Positions 36,998 through 47,390 of a stretch of DNA of 64,000 nucleotides are shown here, one piece after another (the first letter of the stretch is position 1; each line of letters starts with the position of its first letter). The DNA is from Spirosoma endbachense (GTDB taxonomy: Bacteria > Bacteroidota > Bacteroidia > Cytophagales > Spirosomataceae). The stretch is from positions 5,275,284 to 5,339,283 of the forward strand of contig NZ_CP045997.1 in NCBI RefSeq assembly GCF_010233585.1, read 5' to 3'. The translations under genes were made by a program, and so were the position numbers. The notes under the pieces were generated by a model. That model worked only from the letters and a program-made list of their open reading frames with translations, ran no database searches and was not told the origin of the DNA.

Positions 36998-37684
36998 TTA
37001 GTCGCTACGTCGACCACCCGACAGTAAGCTCGCGTAATAGAGCAAGGTTGCCAGCGAACCTAAGGCCGCTACAACATATGTCATGGCTGCCCACCAGAGC
37101 GCATCTTTGGCAAAGCCATATTCGCGCTGGTTTACGACGCCCCGATCCTGAATCCAGGCCAACGCCCGACGGCTGGCGTCGAACTCAACGGGTAGCGTCA
37201 CGAAACTGAATATCGTTGTGAGGGCAAATAAGCCAACACCGATAGCCAATGGAATAGGCGTTGTCTGGAGCATAAGAATGCCGAGCAGAATAACCCACTG
37301 CAAATAGCGCGAAGAAACGGATAAAACAGGAACCAGCGCCGATCGTAATTGCAACGGAGCGTAAGCGAGTTTATGTTGAACTGCGTGACCGCATTCGTGT
37401 GCGGCTACCGCTGCGGCTGCCACACTACGGCCATAATAGACATCATTACTCAGGTTAACGGTCTTTTCCTGTGGGTTATAATTATCGGTAAGCATGCCTT
37501 CCGTCGAAACGACACGCACATCATAAATGCCATTTTCCTGAAGCATCCGCTGTGCAATTTCGGCACCGCTAAGGCCATTGCTTAAGCCAATCTGAGAATA
37601 TTCATTAAACTTACTCTTCAGGCGCCAGCTCACAAAAAGGCTGATACCGAAGATAAGAATCATTAACAACCAAGGGGAAATCAT
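36998..37684 (-). CDS. membrane zinc metallopeptidase (YugP-like)
   Basis: A 228-residue inner-membrane protein with an N-terminal helix (about 4-20), a zinc site HECGH (96-100), and further helices near 125-160 and 200-220. The phrase YGRSVAAAAVAAHECGHAVQ is characteristic of this family. Substrate unknown. Length is normal. Confidence 0.9.
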   Translation of the reverse strand: MISPWLLMILIFGISLFVSWRLKSKFNEYSQIGLSNGLSGAEIAQRMLQENGIYDVRVVSTEGMLTDNYNPQEKTVNLSNDVYYGRSVAAAAVAAHECGHAVQHKLAYAPLQLRSALVPVLSVSSRYLQWVILLGILMLQTTPIPLAIGVGLFALTTIFSFVTLPVEFDASRRALAWIQDRGVVNQREYGFAKDALWWAAMTYVVAALGSLATLLYYASLLSGGRRSD

Positions 37685-37821
37685 CGTTTTTTGGTTAGGT
37701 TTATACGTATGCGAACGGGTAACTTACCGGTCCGTCTCCTATAAAACAATAGTTTTACTGAAATGTCTCCACAATTGCAACCATTTATCAAGTCTACGGT
37801 CCGTTGGCAAGCTGTAAATAC

Positions 37822-37852
37822 CAACGGCCAGCCGACAGTCGGCTGGCCGTTG
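37822..37852. terminator. 15-bp tight hairpin downstream of the DUF2147 gene
   Basis: Perfect arms at 37822-37836 and 37838-37852 around a single base; GC-rich. Located about 50 bases past the stop of the minus-strand gene. Confidence 0.75.
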
Positions 37853-37900
37853 CAAAGGTTTAGGAACAGCAAGAGTGTATGTGGGTCAGTAGCCGTCTAA

Positions 37901-38323
37901 TTATAAAGGCTTTCGCGTCATGATATATTCTTTATGAAGCCAGCGCCAGCCTTTGTAAACAGTTGCGGTTAATGTTTGTGAATCCACCATTTTGACTTCA
38001 ATATTAAAATGGCTCCCCGTTTTTGGGTGAATCAACTCCCCGCCCGACCAGCCAGAACCGTCGAATATCAGATTACTGATCAGGAGTTGGTTTTTGGTTA
38101 TACCAAACTGTTGTTTACCCGTTGGACTGACTTCAGAGATGCGGCCAAAGTAGCGATCACCGACACGATACAGCTCGACCGTCGAGCCTCGCCCAGGAAA
38201 CAGCCAGCGCCCCAGAATCTGATCGGCTGTATTCTCTGTGGATGATTTACCTGATGCAGGCCAAACACAAAGGAAAAAAAGGCTTAATGCCCAAAGGCGA
38301 TTTCGGCGCAGTAACAAAGACAT
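37901..38323 (-). CDS. DUF2147-family secreted protein
   Basis: A 140-residue protein with a signal peptide (about 1-27, ending ASGKSS). The mature part follows the DUF2147 pattern: ILGRWLFPGRGSTVELY at the start, GRISEVSPTG, IFDGSGWSGGELIHPKTG and the closing WLHKEYIMTRK. These are small lipocalin-like beta-barrels in the periplasm; ligand unknown. Length is normal. Confidence 0.85.
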   Translation of the reverse strand: MSLLLRRNRLWALSLFFLCVWPASGKSSTENTADQILGRWLFPGRGSTVELYRVGDRYFGRISEVSPTGKQQFGITKNQLLISNLIFDGSGWSGGELIHPKTGSHFNIEVKMVDSQTLTATVYKGWRWLHKEYIMTRKPL

Positions 38324-38476
38324 TCGTTCACGATTGGTTTACAAGGTGATACAAGCAAAAATTACGGATTTGCAGATTGTATGTCGGTGAGTAGGGGTAA
38401 CGAGGGACTAAAATAAAAAATCTATTTGTGAATTTCTACTGGTTATATAGATTAAGGTTATTTTAATGTAAAAAAA

Positions 38477-38497
38477 GAGCTGGCATTTTGCCAGCTC
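38477..38497 (-). terminator. Rho-independent terminator of the heptose adenylyltransferase operon
   Basis: Nine-base arms 38477-38485 and 38489-38497; on the minus strand a run of T follows (A-run at 38471-38476 on the plus strand). Confidence 0.85.
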
Positions 38498-38582
38498 CTG
38501 CCTGATAGTGAATGAATTACGGGAATTTAAGTGCTAAGTATTTTTCTTGGACAGTGGAAAAAAAATACTCGTATGCGCCCGG

Positions 38583-39062
38583 CTAGAAACTCTGTTTGAT
38601 ACGTTCGATGAGTTTTGTCGTTGAATAGCCTGGCACAAGAGCAACCGTTTCAACACGACCACCCCTGCCCAACACAAAGTCGGCTCCAACAATGTTGGCA
38701 ACCGAATAATCATCGCCTTTTACAAGAATGTCTGGCTTAATGGCTTCGATCAGTTCGAGCGGAGTTTGCTCGCCAAAAAGTGTTACAGCATCTACAAATT
38801 CGAGGGCGGCCATCAACCGGGCACGGGCATACTCGTTGACAACCGGGCGTAAAGGGCCTTTAATACAACTAACAGAGTCATCTGTATTGAGTCCCAGAAC
38901 CATGCGATCACCCAGGTTGCGGGCTTTCTCAAGGTAATCTATATGACCCAGATGAACAATATCGAAGCAACCGTTCGTGAAAACGATTTTCTGCCCTGCT
39001 GCCCGCCATTGATCGGCTTGTTGAATAGCCTGTTCGCGTGAGAGGATTTTGGATTCAGTCAT
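38583..39062 (-). CDS. rfaE2: D-glycero-beta-D-manno-heptose 1-phosphate adenylyltransferase
   Basis: Makes ADP-heptose for the lipopolysaccharide inner core. The 159-residue stand-alone enzyme corresponds to the C-terminal half of HldE, with the nucleotidyltransferase motif FTNGCFDIVHLGHIDYL (28-44, HLGH at 37-40), GLNTDDSV and the end YSTTKLIERI. It lies 27 bases after a flippase-like membrane protein on the same strand, forming a two-gene operon concerned with the envelope. Confidence 0.93.
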   Translation of the reverse strand: MTESKILSREQAIQQADQWRAAGQKIVFTNGCFDIVHLGHIDYLEKARNLGDRMVLGLNTDDSVSCIKGPLRPVVNEYARARLMAALEFVDAVTLFGEQTPLELIEAIKPDILVKGDDYSVANIVGADFVLGRGGRVETVALVPGYSTTKLIERIKQSF

Positions 39063-39089
39063 GTAAAGAAATGTTACGCGAACGCGCTA

Positions 39090-40136
39090 CTATAGTTTTA
39101 TCGCTTTAGGATCATCCAGAACATCTGCTATTTCCGTCATTTTGTTACGGCGTAACAGTACGACCAGCAGGCTCAGGATACCCAGTATAATAATCATTAG
39201 GGTTGAAACGCCATGTATGAACGTGGCCAGCACCTGCCCATCCTGACTGGTCAGGTCATAGAGTAGTGCAACCTGCCCCACCAATAGGTGAAACGAGCCT
39301 ATACCTCCTGGTGTGGGTGCTGCCATACCAAGCGATCCGACCACTAAAATTGTCAATCCAGCCAGCGGACCAAGATTGGCAGTGGCGGGCATAGCAAAGA
39401 AGAGCGTGTACGACATAAGGTAATACATCGTCCAGATGAGCAGCGTGTGAAATAAGAAAGCACCGGGCCTGCGTAATTTGCGAACGCTCAATAATCCTTC
39501 GAGTAAACCGGATAGAAAGCCGCTTACTTTCTGATAGACCGGGTGTTTGCCCAGGGCTTCCCGGTAGCGATTGAAAAGAAACCAGCCCAATAAAGCCAGC
39601 CCAAGCAATACCGCTCCTGCCAGCATCAGAATACTCGAACCACTTGATCCTTTGGGAAGCTTGCCACCTAAAAATTCCATAAAGAACTGACTTAGCCGGT
39701 CAAATTCAAGTACGAATGTGGCTGCCAGCAAGAGAAGAAGCATCAATACGTCGAACAAACGTTCGGCGACTACAGTACCAAAACTAACGTTGACCGGTAC
39801 GCCTGAAAGCCGATAGAGCGTTCCGCAACGAGCCACCTCGCCAGCGCGCGGAAGGGCCATATTCGCTAAATAACCGGTCAGAACGCTTACTGTTGCATCG
39901 AGTGAGGTTGGTCGTTGCGGAACAACGGGTTCCAGTAATGTCCGCCAGCGTTCAGCCCGACTCCAGTGTGCTACAAGCGTCAGGGCCGCCGACACGAATA
40001 TCCATCGGAAATCAGCAGCGCTTAGTTTGCGCCATAAATCAGCAACATCAAGATGGCTTTGCTGAAATGTAAACCAGAGTAATCCTCCGGCGATTGCTAA
40101 TGAGATGGCGTATTTTAGTACGTTTTTGAGATTCAT
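39090..40136 (-). CDS. UPF0104 / lysylphosphatidylglycerol synthase-type flippase-like membrane protein
   Basis: A 348-residue inner-membrane protein with about eight helices. The family phrases are present: ERWRTLLEPV, the conserved NMALPRAGEVARCGTLYRLSG (split here only for length: LPRAGE near 116), ERLFDVL, and PTPGGIGSFHLLVGQ near 286. It lacks the synthase half of MprF. Members flip or anchor lipids, though function of the stand-alone form is unsettled. First gene of an operon with rfaE2. Confidence 0.88.
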   Translation of the reverse strand: MNLKNVLKYAISLAIAGGLLWFTFQQSHLDVADLWRKLSAADFRWIFVSAALTLVAHWSRAERWRTLLEPVVPQRPTSLDATVSVLTGYLANMALPRAGEVARCGTLYRLSGVPVNVSFGTVVAERLFDVLMLLLLLAATFVLEFDRLSQFFMEFLGGKLPKGSSGSSILMLAGAVLLGLALLGWFLFNRYREALGKHPVYQKVSGFLSGLLEGLLSVRKLRRPGAFLFHTLLIWTMYYLMSYTLFFAMPATANLGPLAGLTILVVGSLGMAAPTPGGIGSFHLLVGQVALLYDLTSQDGQVLATFIHGVSTLMIIILGILSLLVVLLRRNKMTEIADVLDDPKAIKL

Positions 40137-40206
40137 AGGATGGTAACGCGGCTCGAAGACCGCGCTTATGGCAAATACAGGGCGACTTTTTGGCCGCGTT
40201 ACACGA

Positions 40207-40234
40207 AAAACTCCGCTACAAAGTAACGGAGTTT
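40207..40234 (-). terminator. terminator of panD
   Basis: Short stem with arms 40207-40215 and 40227-40234; on the minus strand a T-rich stretch follows. It lies 33 bases after the panD stop. Confidence 0.6.
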
Positions 40235-40266
40235 CACGGAAATGGATGTTAACGGTGCGTAAAAGG

Positions 40267-40620
40267 CTAGTCTTTCACCAGTCGGTTATTATTATCCGGA
40301 AAGATTACGGTTGGTTTATAGGACCTGGCTTCATCGGGCGTCATCATTGCGTAGGCAATAATGATAATGATATCGCCAACCTGCGCTTTACGCGCTGCGG
40401 CTCCATTCAGACAGATCGTTCCCGAACCCCGTTCGCCTTTAATGACGTAGGTGATAAGTCGTTCACCGTTATTGTTATTGACAATATGCACTTGCTCATT
40501 CTCGAACAATCCGGCGGCATCCATAAGATCTTCATCAATAGTGATGCTGCCGACATAATTTAACTCCGCCTGCGTGACTTTAACGCGATGGAGCTTGGAT
40601 TTAAGGACGTTGATAAACAT
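40267..40620 (-). CDS. panD: aspartate 1-decarboxylase
   Basis: Makes beta-alanine for pantothenate and CoA. The 117-residue proenzyme starts [12 protein letters not shown] and has the self-cleavage site Gly24-Ser25 in [11 protein letters not shown], which creates the pyruvoyl group; Tyr58-region and the closing IFPDNNNRL are also typical. Length is normal. Single gene with own hairpin. Confidence 0.95.
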   Translation of the reverse strand: MFINVLKSKLHRVKVTQAELNYVGSITIDEDLMDAAGLFENEQVHIVNNNNGERLITYVIKGERGSGTICLNGAAARKAQVGDIIIIIAYAMMTPDEARSYKPTVIFPDNNNRLVKD

Positions 40621-40728
40621 GATTGGTAAGATAATGCCGGTTGGGGCGACAAATACCGACGCTTACCAACGGCACTCACGAAACAACCGCAGTTAGGGGT
40701 TGGTTCCGGCTCAACTTGTAACCTGACG

Positions 40729-40775
40729 TTCAAAAAATAAAGCCATAGCACTAGGCTATGGCTTTATTTTTTGAA
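40729..40775. terminator. 21-bp hairpin downstream of the MoeB-rhodanese gene
   Basis: Perfect arms 40729-40749 and 40755-40775 with a 5-base loop; flanks are A-rich on the left and T-rich on the right, so it can act in both directions. Confidence 0.85.
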
Positions 40776-40787
40776 CTTGATTGGACG

Positions 40788-41927
40788 TTAATAGATTGCC
40801 ATTTCGGGTTCAATATCCCGCGCCCAGGCATTAATACCACCCTCAAGGTTATACAGATTCGTTAATCCGCCCTGTGCATAGAGGTAGTTGATGACATTGG
40901 CCGAGCGGATTCCATGATGACAATACACGACAACGGGCCGATCGGTAGGAATGCGTTTTCGGTTATTGGGAATCATGCCAACCGGGATAAGTACTGATCC
41001 TTCGAGGTGACAGAGGTCATATTCGGGTCGTTCGCGAACATCCAGCAAAAATATATCCTCACCCAGAGCAAGCCGTTCGGCTAATTCATGAGCGGTGATT
41101 TTCTGGGGGCCGGTCGCAACGGCGGGCGTTGGTCGGTATCCAGATGCCAGACCCTGTCGGGCAAGGTCGTCAGCATCGGCACGGCGTTTGGTTTTGATTC
41201 GCTGTTGATTCATTGTCAGCAGATCGACCATCAGCAGGTGTTCGCTTAGCGATTGCCCAATGCCGGTAATAAGTTTGATTACTTCATTTGCCTGATACGT
41301 TCCAATAACACCTGGCAATACTCCGAGTACACCCGTATCGTTGCAGTTAGGAATCTCAATGTCGTTGGGGTATTCAGGAAACAGGCACCGATACGTTGGG
41401 CCTCGCTGGCCATTGCCCAGATCGGCGTTGAGTACGGCTACCTGCCCTTCGAAGCGATGAATCGCCCCATAAACGAATGGCTTGCCCAGTGTTACACAAA
41501 TGTCGTTAACAAGATACCGAACTTTAAAATTATCGGTGCAGTCAACAACGATATCATAACCTTCAATAATACCTCGGGCATTACTGATCTCAAGAGCCGC
41601 TGTATAGGTATCGAAAGAAATATCGGGATTGAGCCGATTTAGATGGCTAACGGCGATTTTAGCTTTTGGTTTACCAACTTCATCGGTCGTGTAGAGCACT
41701 TGCCGCTGAAGGTTGCTGAGGTCTACTACATCGGGATCGATAACGCCGATAGTGCCAACACCAGCCGCTGTCAGATAAAGCAGCACAGGGCAGCCCAGGC
41801 CTCCCGCACCAACGACCAGCACCCGGCTGTTTTTGAGCCTAAGCTGGCCTGCCATACCCATTTCTGGTAGGTTCAGATGTTTTTGATATCGTTGTTTTTC
41901 GGCAGGTACTAACGTTGTTGCTTCCAT
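40788..41927 (-). CDS. moeB: MoeB/ThiF-type adenylyltransferase with C-terminal rhodanese domain
   Basis: E1-like enzyme that adenylates the C-terminal glycine of a sulfur-carrier protein; the rhodanese domain supplies sulfur. The 379-residue protein has VLVVGAGGLGCPVLLYL (36-52), the ATP-site Arg and Asp in DLSNLQRQVLY, DCTDNF near 128-133, the catalytic cysteine in IPNCNDTGVLG, and a rhodanese domain from about 275 with VVVYCHHGIRSANV. The zinc-binding CxxC pairs of E. coli MoeB are incomplete. Whether it serves molybdopterin, thiamine or tRNA thiolation is not decided by neighbours, since none is related. Confidence 0.9.
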   Translation of the reverse strand: MEATTLVPAEKQRYQKHLNLPEMGMAGQLRLKNSRVLVVGAGGLGCPVLLYLTAAGVGTIGVIDPDVVDLSNLQRQVLYTTDEVGKPKAKIAVSHLNRLNPDISFDTYTAALEISNARGIIEGYDIVVDCTDNFKVRYLVNDICVTLGKPFVYGAIHRFEGQVAVLNADLGNGQRGPTYRCLFPEYPNDIEIPNCNDTGVLGVLPGVIGTYQANEVIKLITGIGQSLSEHLLMVDLLTMNQQRIKTKRRADADDLARQGLASGYRPTPAVATGPQKITAHELAERLALGEDIFLLDVRERPEYDLCHLEGSVLIPVGMIPNNRKRIPTDRPVVVYCHHGIRSANVINYLYAQGGLTNLYNLEGGINAWARDIEPEMAIY

Positions 41928-41949
41928 GGTGTCGAACGCTATGCAAACC

Positions 41950-41957
41950 CAAATCTA
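41950..41957 (-). promoter_or_regulatory. possible -7 box of moeB
   Basis: TAGATTTG when read on the minus strand, 22 bases before the start codon. An exact TAnnTTTG match but without a clear -33 partner. Confidence 0.35.
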
Positions 41958-42198
41958 TTGCTTTAATCCAACAGATTTTGACTCGCTAAAATTGCGCCGG
42001 ATTGAAAAAAAGCTCATCTATTTTGCAAACCTAATTAGTCTCGAATTTTCGAAAAGCAATATAGCTACCATTTCCTGATGCGACAATACCGCTTAAACAC
42101 AATTGGGACCTGACGGTATTATGAGTCGCTACACGAACTGCTTACCCAAAATCTGACAATTCGTTGTTGGTGTATGATCTGTGTTTTGTCGGCCGGAG

Positions 42199-45183
42199 CT
42201 AGCCATTGGTTCGTATACTGATGCGGGCTTCATCGTCTTCGCCATTTTCATACCCATTGCCGGGTGTCGAGTCTGGGTCGGCTTCAGCAACACTTAAAAT
42301 CTGAGCGGTTATCGTTCCGGTTCCACTTACCTGAACAGGCAGGACAATACTGACCGAATTGTCGGCCGCTATCTCGGCTATGGATGCCGTAATCGTCTGA
42401 CCATTAATGGTTAAGTTAGTTGTATCGGTCACTTGCCAGCCTGTGGGTAACAGAATCTGAATGGCAGTATTACTGGCTACGAGCCCTCCTCGATTAAAGA
42501 TGGTAATTGTCAGGCTAACAAGTCCATTTGCTGATACGGTTAAATTACTCGTACTCATGCCAAGGCTTAAGTCTGCTTTTGTCGGATCGGTTGGAGGCTG
42601 ATTCGATAGTACCACCGGAAGGGGCGTCTGATTTGGGTTTGGTGATGTGACTAACGGCCCGGTTGCATTGGCAGTTCGCAGGTCGACCAGACTGGCATCG
42701 TCCTGCCCATCGCCCGTACCTGAATTGGGCTGGCTGTCGGGGTCGAATGTCTGACTGCCAATGATCTGGGCGGCTGTGGCAAAAGTACCGGACTGAGTTG
42801 CTTTTAGCCGAAAAATGTAAGGTATTGTTTCCCCCGCAGAAACGGTACCTGCCTCAATGGTTACAGCGCTGTTCAGCACACTAACGGCGGTATTAGGCGA
42901 ATCAACAAAGGTGATGGCTGGAGGGAGGAGGCTTTGAAGGCGTACGCCCGCGGCAGCCTGTGGGCCGGTATTAGTCAGTGACAAGGTAAGAGAAACGACC
43001 TGACCAACAACGGGTACGCGATTATCAAGCTGCATAGACAGCGATAAGTCAGCTACATCAGGGCAAATAAGCAGGGGCGCGCCAGGCATGCTGACTACGG
43101 CCGGATTACTACCGATCACCCGTATACGGTAATTAGTTCCCAGTGGTAAGCCTGATGGTAAAGTGGCAAGTATTGGACTTGTATTACCCGTGCCAATCGT
43201 CGTTCCGGCGTTAAAGGAACCTGTTGCGTCCGACAACTGGACTGTAAAGCTATTCCCATTATTCATTTCGCCGTCTGTGACAATAACCGATACAGAGAAT
43301 GAACCGGATACGCATGGAGGAGTAACCGGAATACCATAAAGTGTTAGAATAGGAGGAACAGTAGGAATTGGCTCCATGGCATAATACAGAATATTTCGGC
43401 CTTCAATCAGGCTTACATCATACCAGAAGCCTGATCCCGAATCACCCTGCCGTCGAACAGCCAATCGGTACCGCCCAGGTTCAACCCCACCGACACCAAA
43501 GGCGCTGGGTGGATAATTGTTCAGATAATTGAAATCAGCAAATTCGGCATAGTCGGGCCCCTGACTGCTTGGTAGGGCCAGATTCCAGCCCGAATTGCCG
43601 AAAGTGCCGCCATCCATACTTTCGACTCGGGTTTCTACCGGAACATCTGATCGAACCATGACAAAAAAACCATGGCTTTTTGGTTCATACCGGTAGGCAA
43701 AACGCTGGATGGCAGGATCGGTCGTTCCGCCACTGGTTGTCAGCTGAATCGATGGCTGAGTAGCGGTGGGTGTTGCCGATTGCTGTACCTGAAAAGGCTC
43801 GCCAAGAGTACCTAGAGTAACAGGGTGAGTCGAGTTTGTTCGCATCCGATACTGACCATCGGGCAAGCTGGCGGGTAGCGTTACCATCAGTGGATTGGCT
43901 GTGCCGGGGGCTGATTCGTATACGACCTGATTATTGTCAGCTCGTACTAGTTGGGCAATATATTGATTATCAGCTTCATGAGCGTCGGCCCGAAGTGAAG
44001 CCACCTGAATGGTTTCGCCGGGTCGGCGGATGAGGGGAAGCGTGTAACCACTGGTAATAAAAGCGGATGAATCGACTGGTGTAAATGGGAGAGCTGTATT
44101 GAAAAACGTACTATTCAGACATTGTTCCCAGGTATTGATAAACCGATAAAGCCCCTCGCCAAGCATATGCGTACCATCGGGGCGGTTTTCCGGACCAACT
44201 ATACTGTCTGTAGCTGGCCCCGCAAAGACATCATGAACCTGGGCAATTAATTGATTTTGAGCAGCAATGACGGTAGGGCTTGTCTGGCCAGCGACAAAAC
44301 TGGTTCGTGATACCATCCAGGCTAATTGGTTGAAGCCTGTCTGTTGACGGGATTTGTTGATGACGTACTGAATATTGTCGAAATAGGTCTGAGTGCTGGT
44401 CATGAGGTCATTTTCACCCTGGTGCCAGAGAACAGCGCGCGCTCCCGTACGGGATACATAATGCAATAAAGCGATACCCAAACGTCTATATACGGATGAA
44501 TTCGGCGTATTGCCCAGGTTACCAGCAGCTGATTGCTTCCATTCGTCGCTTGACGTACCACCCAATGCTGCACCCAGAAACATGACCGGTACATTGAGCC
44601 GACGAACGAGTCGATCACCCAGAATACTCCAAAGGTGCGGAGGCTGACTGGGACCTATGTTACTCCCGTAGCTGACATTGCTAAACCGAAAGGGAAGCAG
44701 ATATTCATTGATCGTTTCCTGTCGGAAATCGACACAGGAAACGCGATCCTCTTCGGAACTTGGAACGCGCTGTAGTCCACCATAGACGTTCGACTGACCG
44801 GCCAATACGAATACTTCACCAACACCTACCCGGTTTACGTGCGTTTCGGCTACTAATGTACTACCCGTTTTCGCTCGGACATCCAGGCGATATTGCCCTT
44901 TTTTGACAAGAACAGACCCTCGAAATGCTTTAGATGATGGGAAAAATGAGAGAGGTGTCCAGGGCGTTACTTCGCCCTGCTCAATGGCCATCGGTATAAA
45001 CCTCGCTTCGATAGTTGTAGCCGTCGGCGGAGCTAACCCAGTTATGACTATTGTGGCTTCGTCTGACTGATTTCGTTGATAAACAATTCGGGGTACCGGG
45101 CTAGTGATTGTTAATTGAGCAAAGGATCGCGCAGAATATAGAATAAGCAATACCATTAGTATTGGTCGTACAGAAGCGCTCAT
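42199..45183 (-). CDS. large secreted SGNH esterase-like protein with DUF11 repeats
   Basis: A 994-residue protein with a signal peptide (about 1-22, ending SFAQ). Residues about 122-370 form a sialate O-acetylesterase-type SGNH domain: VFVLAGQSNVYGG with candidate Ser131, later VLWHQGENDL and RPDGTHM supplying the Asp and His. The second half has beta-sandwich modules, including two DUF11 units (about 715-810 and 865-980), each with the pattern LTNTGPQAA or IFNRGGLVA. No sorting signal is obvious at the C-terminus. It should remove acetyl groups from a polysaccharide outside the cell; substrate unknown. Confidence 0.8.
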   Translation of the reverse strand: MSASVRPILMVLLILYSARSFAQLTITSPVPRIVYQRNQSDEATIVITGLAPPTATTIEARFIPMAIEQGEVTPWTPLSFFPSSKAFRGSVLVKKGQYRLDVRAKTGSTLVAETHVNRVGVGEVFVLAGQSNVYGGLQRVPSSEEDRVSCVDFRQETINEYLLPFRFSNVSYGSNIGPSQPPHLWSILGDRLVRRLNVPVMFLGAALGGTSSDEWKQSAAGNLGNTPNSSVYRRLGIALLHYVSRTGARAVLWHQGENDLMTSTQTYFDNIQYVINKSRQQTGFNQLAWMVSRTSFVAGQTSPTVIAAQNQLIAQVHDVFAGPATDSIVGPENRPDGTHMLGEGLYRFINTWEQCLNSTFFNTALPFTPVDSSAFITSGYTLPLIRRPGETIQVASLRADAHEADNQYIAQLVRADNNQVVYESAPGTANPLMVTLPASLPDGQYRMRTNSTHPVTLGTLGEPFQVQQSATPTATQPSIQLTTSGGTTDPAIQRFAYRYEPKSHGFFVMVRSDVPVETRVESMDGGTFGNSGWNLALPSSQGPDYAEFADFNYLNNYPPSAFGVGGVEPGRYRLAVRRQGDSGSGFWYDVSLIEGRNILYYAMEPIPTVPPILTLYGIPVTPPCVSGSFSVSVIVTDGEMNNGNSFTVQLSDATGSFNAGTTIGTGNTSPILATLPSGLPLGTNYRIRVIGSNPAVVSMPGAPLLICPDVADLSLSMQLDNRVPVVGQVVSLTLSLTNTGPQAAAGVRLQSLLPPAITFVDSPNTAVSVLNSAVTIEAGTVSAGETIPYIFRLKATQSGTFATAAQIIGSQTFDPDSQPNSGTGDGQDDASLVDLRTANATGPLVTSPNPNQTPLPVVLSNQPPTDPTKADLSLGMSTSNLTVSANGLVSLTITIFNRGGLVASNTAIQILLPTGWQVTDTTNLTINGQTITASIAEIAADNSVSIVLPVQVSGTGTITAQILSVAEADPDSTPGNGYENGEDDEARISIRTNG

Positions 45184-45608
45184 GTCGGATAGGGTTGCGT
45201 AATGCCGTGATAATGGCCGCCAAGTATAAACTATTATCGCATGAAATGCTAGATGTATATACTTGTGAAGTTGCCAAAATGGGCTAACTTAATACATTAG
45301 CCTATGCTTTGACGAGATAGCCGTTTCGGTTTGATTGGCAAGCTGGCTTTTGTAGAATTTTAGATCGTAAATTAATGAGCTGATATAGAGCTGTTTACTA
45401 GTTTAATATACTAATTCTAGGTGTAATATGGTAATAAAGAATACTAGGTATTTATTATATAAAAAACTTATAACCTTTAAGTAAGTAAATGCAGATTTTG
45501 ACCAGAAAAGCAGCGCGGATGGAAGCTTCGTGTAACTAGAGTCTGCAAAACAGTGGTTATATGCCAGACTCTGGTTACGCGAAGTTTCCACTCACGCTAT
45601 TCATAAAT
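45184..45608. other. AT-rich intergenic region
   Basis: About 425 bases with no convincing gene. The right end holds an imperfect hairpin that ends the aspS transcript; the left end should hold the promoter of the large esterase-like gene. Confidence 0.5.
45521..45590 (-). terminator. imperfect hairpin downstream of aspS
   Basis: Segments 45521-45545 and 45565-45589 pair with several mismatches (GGAAGCTTCG against CGAAGTTTCC, and TAGAGTCTG against CAGACTCTG). It lies about 20 bases after the aspS stop. Confidence 0.6.
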
Positions 45609-47378
45609 TTACTTCGCTACCGTTGCGATCTTTAGTTCATCTAATTGGGCTTGCGAAATGGTAGACGGCGAGTCGATCATCACATCCCGGCCAGAATTGT
45701 TTTTCGGGAAGGCAATAAAGTCGCGAATAGAATCGGCTCCGCCAAAGAGCGAGCATAACCGGTCGAAACCGAACGCGATACCACCGTGGGGCGGAGCACC
45801 GTATTCGAAGGCATCCATCAGGAAGCCAAATTGATTTTTGGCTTCTTCATCTGAGAAACCCAGAATACTAAACATCCGCGCCTGTAGGTCACGGTTGAAA
45901 ATCCGGATAGAACCACCACCAACTTCGGTTCCGTTGATAACCAGGTCATACGCATTGGCCCGAACTGCACCCGGATCGTTCGCCAATAGGGCAATATCTT
46001 CTGGCTTTGGCGATGTAAAGGGGTGGTGCATGGCAAACCACCGATTCTCTTCTTCGCCATACTCGAGAAGCGGGAAGTCGAGCACCCACAATGCGCTGAA
46101 TACGTTTGGATCGCGCAGACCTAACCGACTACCCATTTCCAGCCGCAGTTCGTTCAGTTGCTTGCGTGCTTTGGCACAATCGCCCGAAATGAGAAGCATC
46201 AAATCGCCAGGTTTAGCACCAAAGTGAGCAGCCCATGCTTTCAAATCGTCTTCCGAATAAAATTTGTCTACCGACGATTTTAGCGTACCGTCTTCGTTAT
46301 AGCGGACATAAATCAACCCTTTAGCGCCAATTTGCGGGCGTTTAACCCAGTCCGTTAGCTCATCGAGTTGCTTGCGGGTATAGTGCGCACAACCCGGCGC
46401 GTTGATACCCACAACCAGTTCGGCCGAATCGAACACGCCGAAACCCTTTCCAGAGGTCATATCAACCGTATCGAAGGTGCCTTTAAGCTCGACGAATTCC
46501 ATACCAAAGCGCGTATCGGGTTTATCGGACCCGTAACGTTTCATGGCATCGGCATAGGTCATACGTGGCACTTCGACCATATCGATCCCTTTTACCGCTT
46601 TGAACAGGTGCCGAACCAGTCCTTCGAACATATTCAGGATGTCTTCCTGCTCCACAAACGACATTTCGCAGTCGATCTGTGTAAACTCGGGTTGACGGTC
46701 AGCACGAAGATCTTCATCGCGGAAGCACTTCACAATCTGATAGTAACGGTCGAAGCCCGATACCATCAGCAATTGTTTAAATGTTTGGGGAGACTGTGGG
46801 AGTGCATAAAACTCGCCCGGATTCATCCGACTTGGCACCACAAAATCCCGTGCGCCTTCGGGTGTAGATTTGATCAGTACCGGCGTTTCGACCTCAATGA
46901 AATTCTGACCGTCCATATACAGACGTGTCTGCTGGGCCATCCGATGGCGAAGCTCAAGGTTCCGACGAACAGGATTACGGCGCAGATCAAGATAACGGTA
47001 TTTCATCCGCAGATCGTCGCCACCGTCGGTTTCGTCCTCGATGAGGAAAGGTGGTAACTTGGCCGGGTTCAGAACGTCCAGAGCCGTTACCTTGATTTCA
47101 ATGTCGCCAGTGGGCAGATTCGGGTTTTTTGACTTTCGTTCGATGACCGTACCTGTGGCTTTCAGAACATATTCGCGACCCAGCGAACGGGCGATGGCAA
47201 AGAGTTCGGGCGCAGTCTGGCCATCTTCGAGCAGAAGCTGTGTAATACCATACCGGTCGCGTAGATCAACCCACAACACGCCACCCTTATCACGAATTGT
47301 CTGGACCCAGCCGGTCAATGTGACCGTATTGTTGCTGTCAGTAAGGCGGAGTTCTCCGCAAGTATGCGTTCGAAGCAT
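45609..47378 (-). CDS. aspS: aspartyl-tRNA synthetase
   Basis: Class II synthetase that charges tRNA-Asp. I start at the ATG at 47378 ([14 protein letters not shown]), the normal beginning for bacterial AspS; the longer frame adds 23 residues from the leader. The 589-residue protein has the N-terminal OB-fold, motif 2 [18 protein letters not shown], the bacterial insertion domain (about 285-400) and motif 3 GIAFGFDRL near the end. Length is normal. Confidence 0.96.
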   Translation of the reverse strand: MLRTHTCGELRLTDSNNTVTLTGWVQTIRDKGGVLWVDLRDRYGITQLLLEDGQTAPELFAIARSLGREYVLKATGTVIERKSKNPNLPTGDIEIKVTALDVLNPAKLPPFLIEDETDGGDDLRMKYRYLDLRRNPVRRNLELRHRMAQQTRLYMDGQNFIEVETPVLIKSTPEGARDFVVPSRMNPGEFYALPQSPQTFKQLLMVSGFDRYYQIVKCFRDEDLRADRQPEFTQIDCEMSFVEQEDILNMFEGLVRHLFKAVKGIDMVEVPRMTYADAMKRYGSDKPDTRFGMEFVELKGTFDTVDMTSGKGFGVFDSAELVVGINAPGCAHYTRKQLDELTDWVKRPQIGAKGLIYVRYNEDGTLKSSVDKFYSEDDLKAWAAHFGAKPGDLMLLISGDCAKARKQLNELRLEMGSRLGLRDPNVFSALWVLDFPLLEYGEEENRWFAMHHPFTSPKPEDIALLANDPGAVRANAYDLVINGTEVGGGSIRIFNRDLQARMFSILGFSDEEAKNQFGFLMDAFEYGAPPHGGIAFGFDRLCSLFGGADSIRDFIAFPKNNSGRDVMIDSPSTISQAQLDELKIATVAK

Positions 47379-47390
47379 GTTTAAAGAAGG

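Noticed and set aside
46368..47057. Long open frame on the plus strand opposite aspS
   Set aside because: It is the antisense of a well-conserved synthetase; the translation has no family pattern and no ribosome site.
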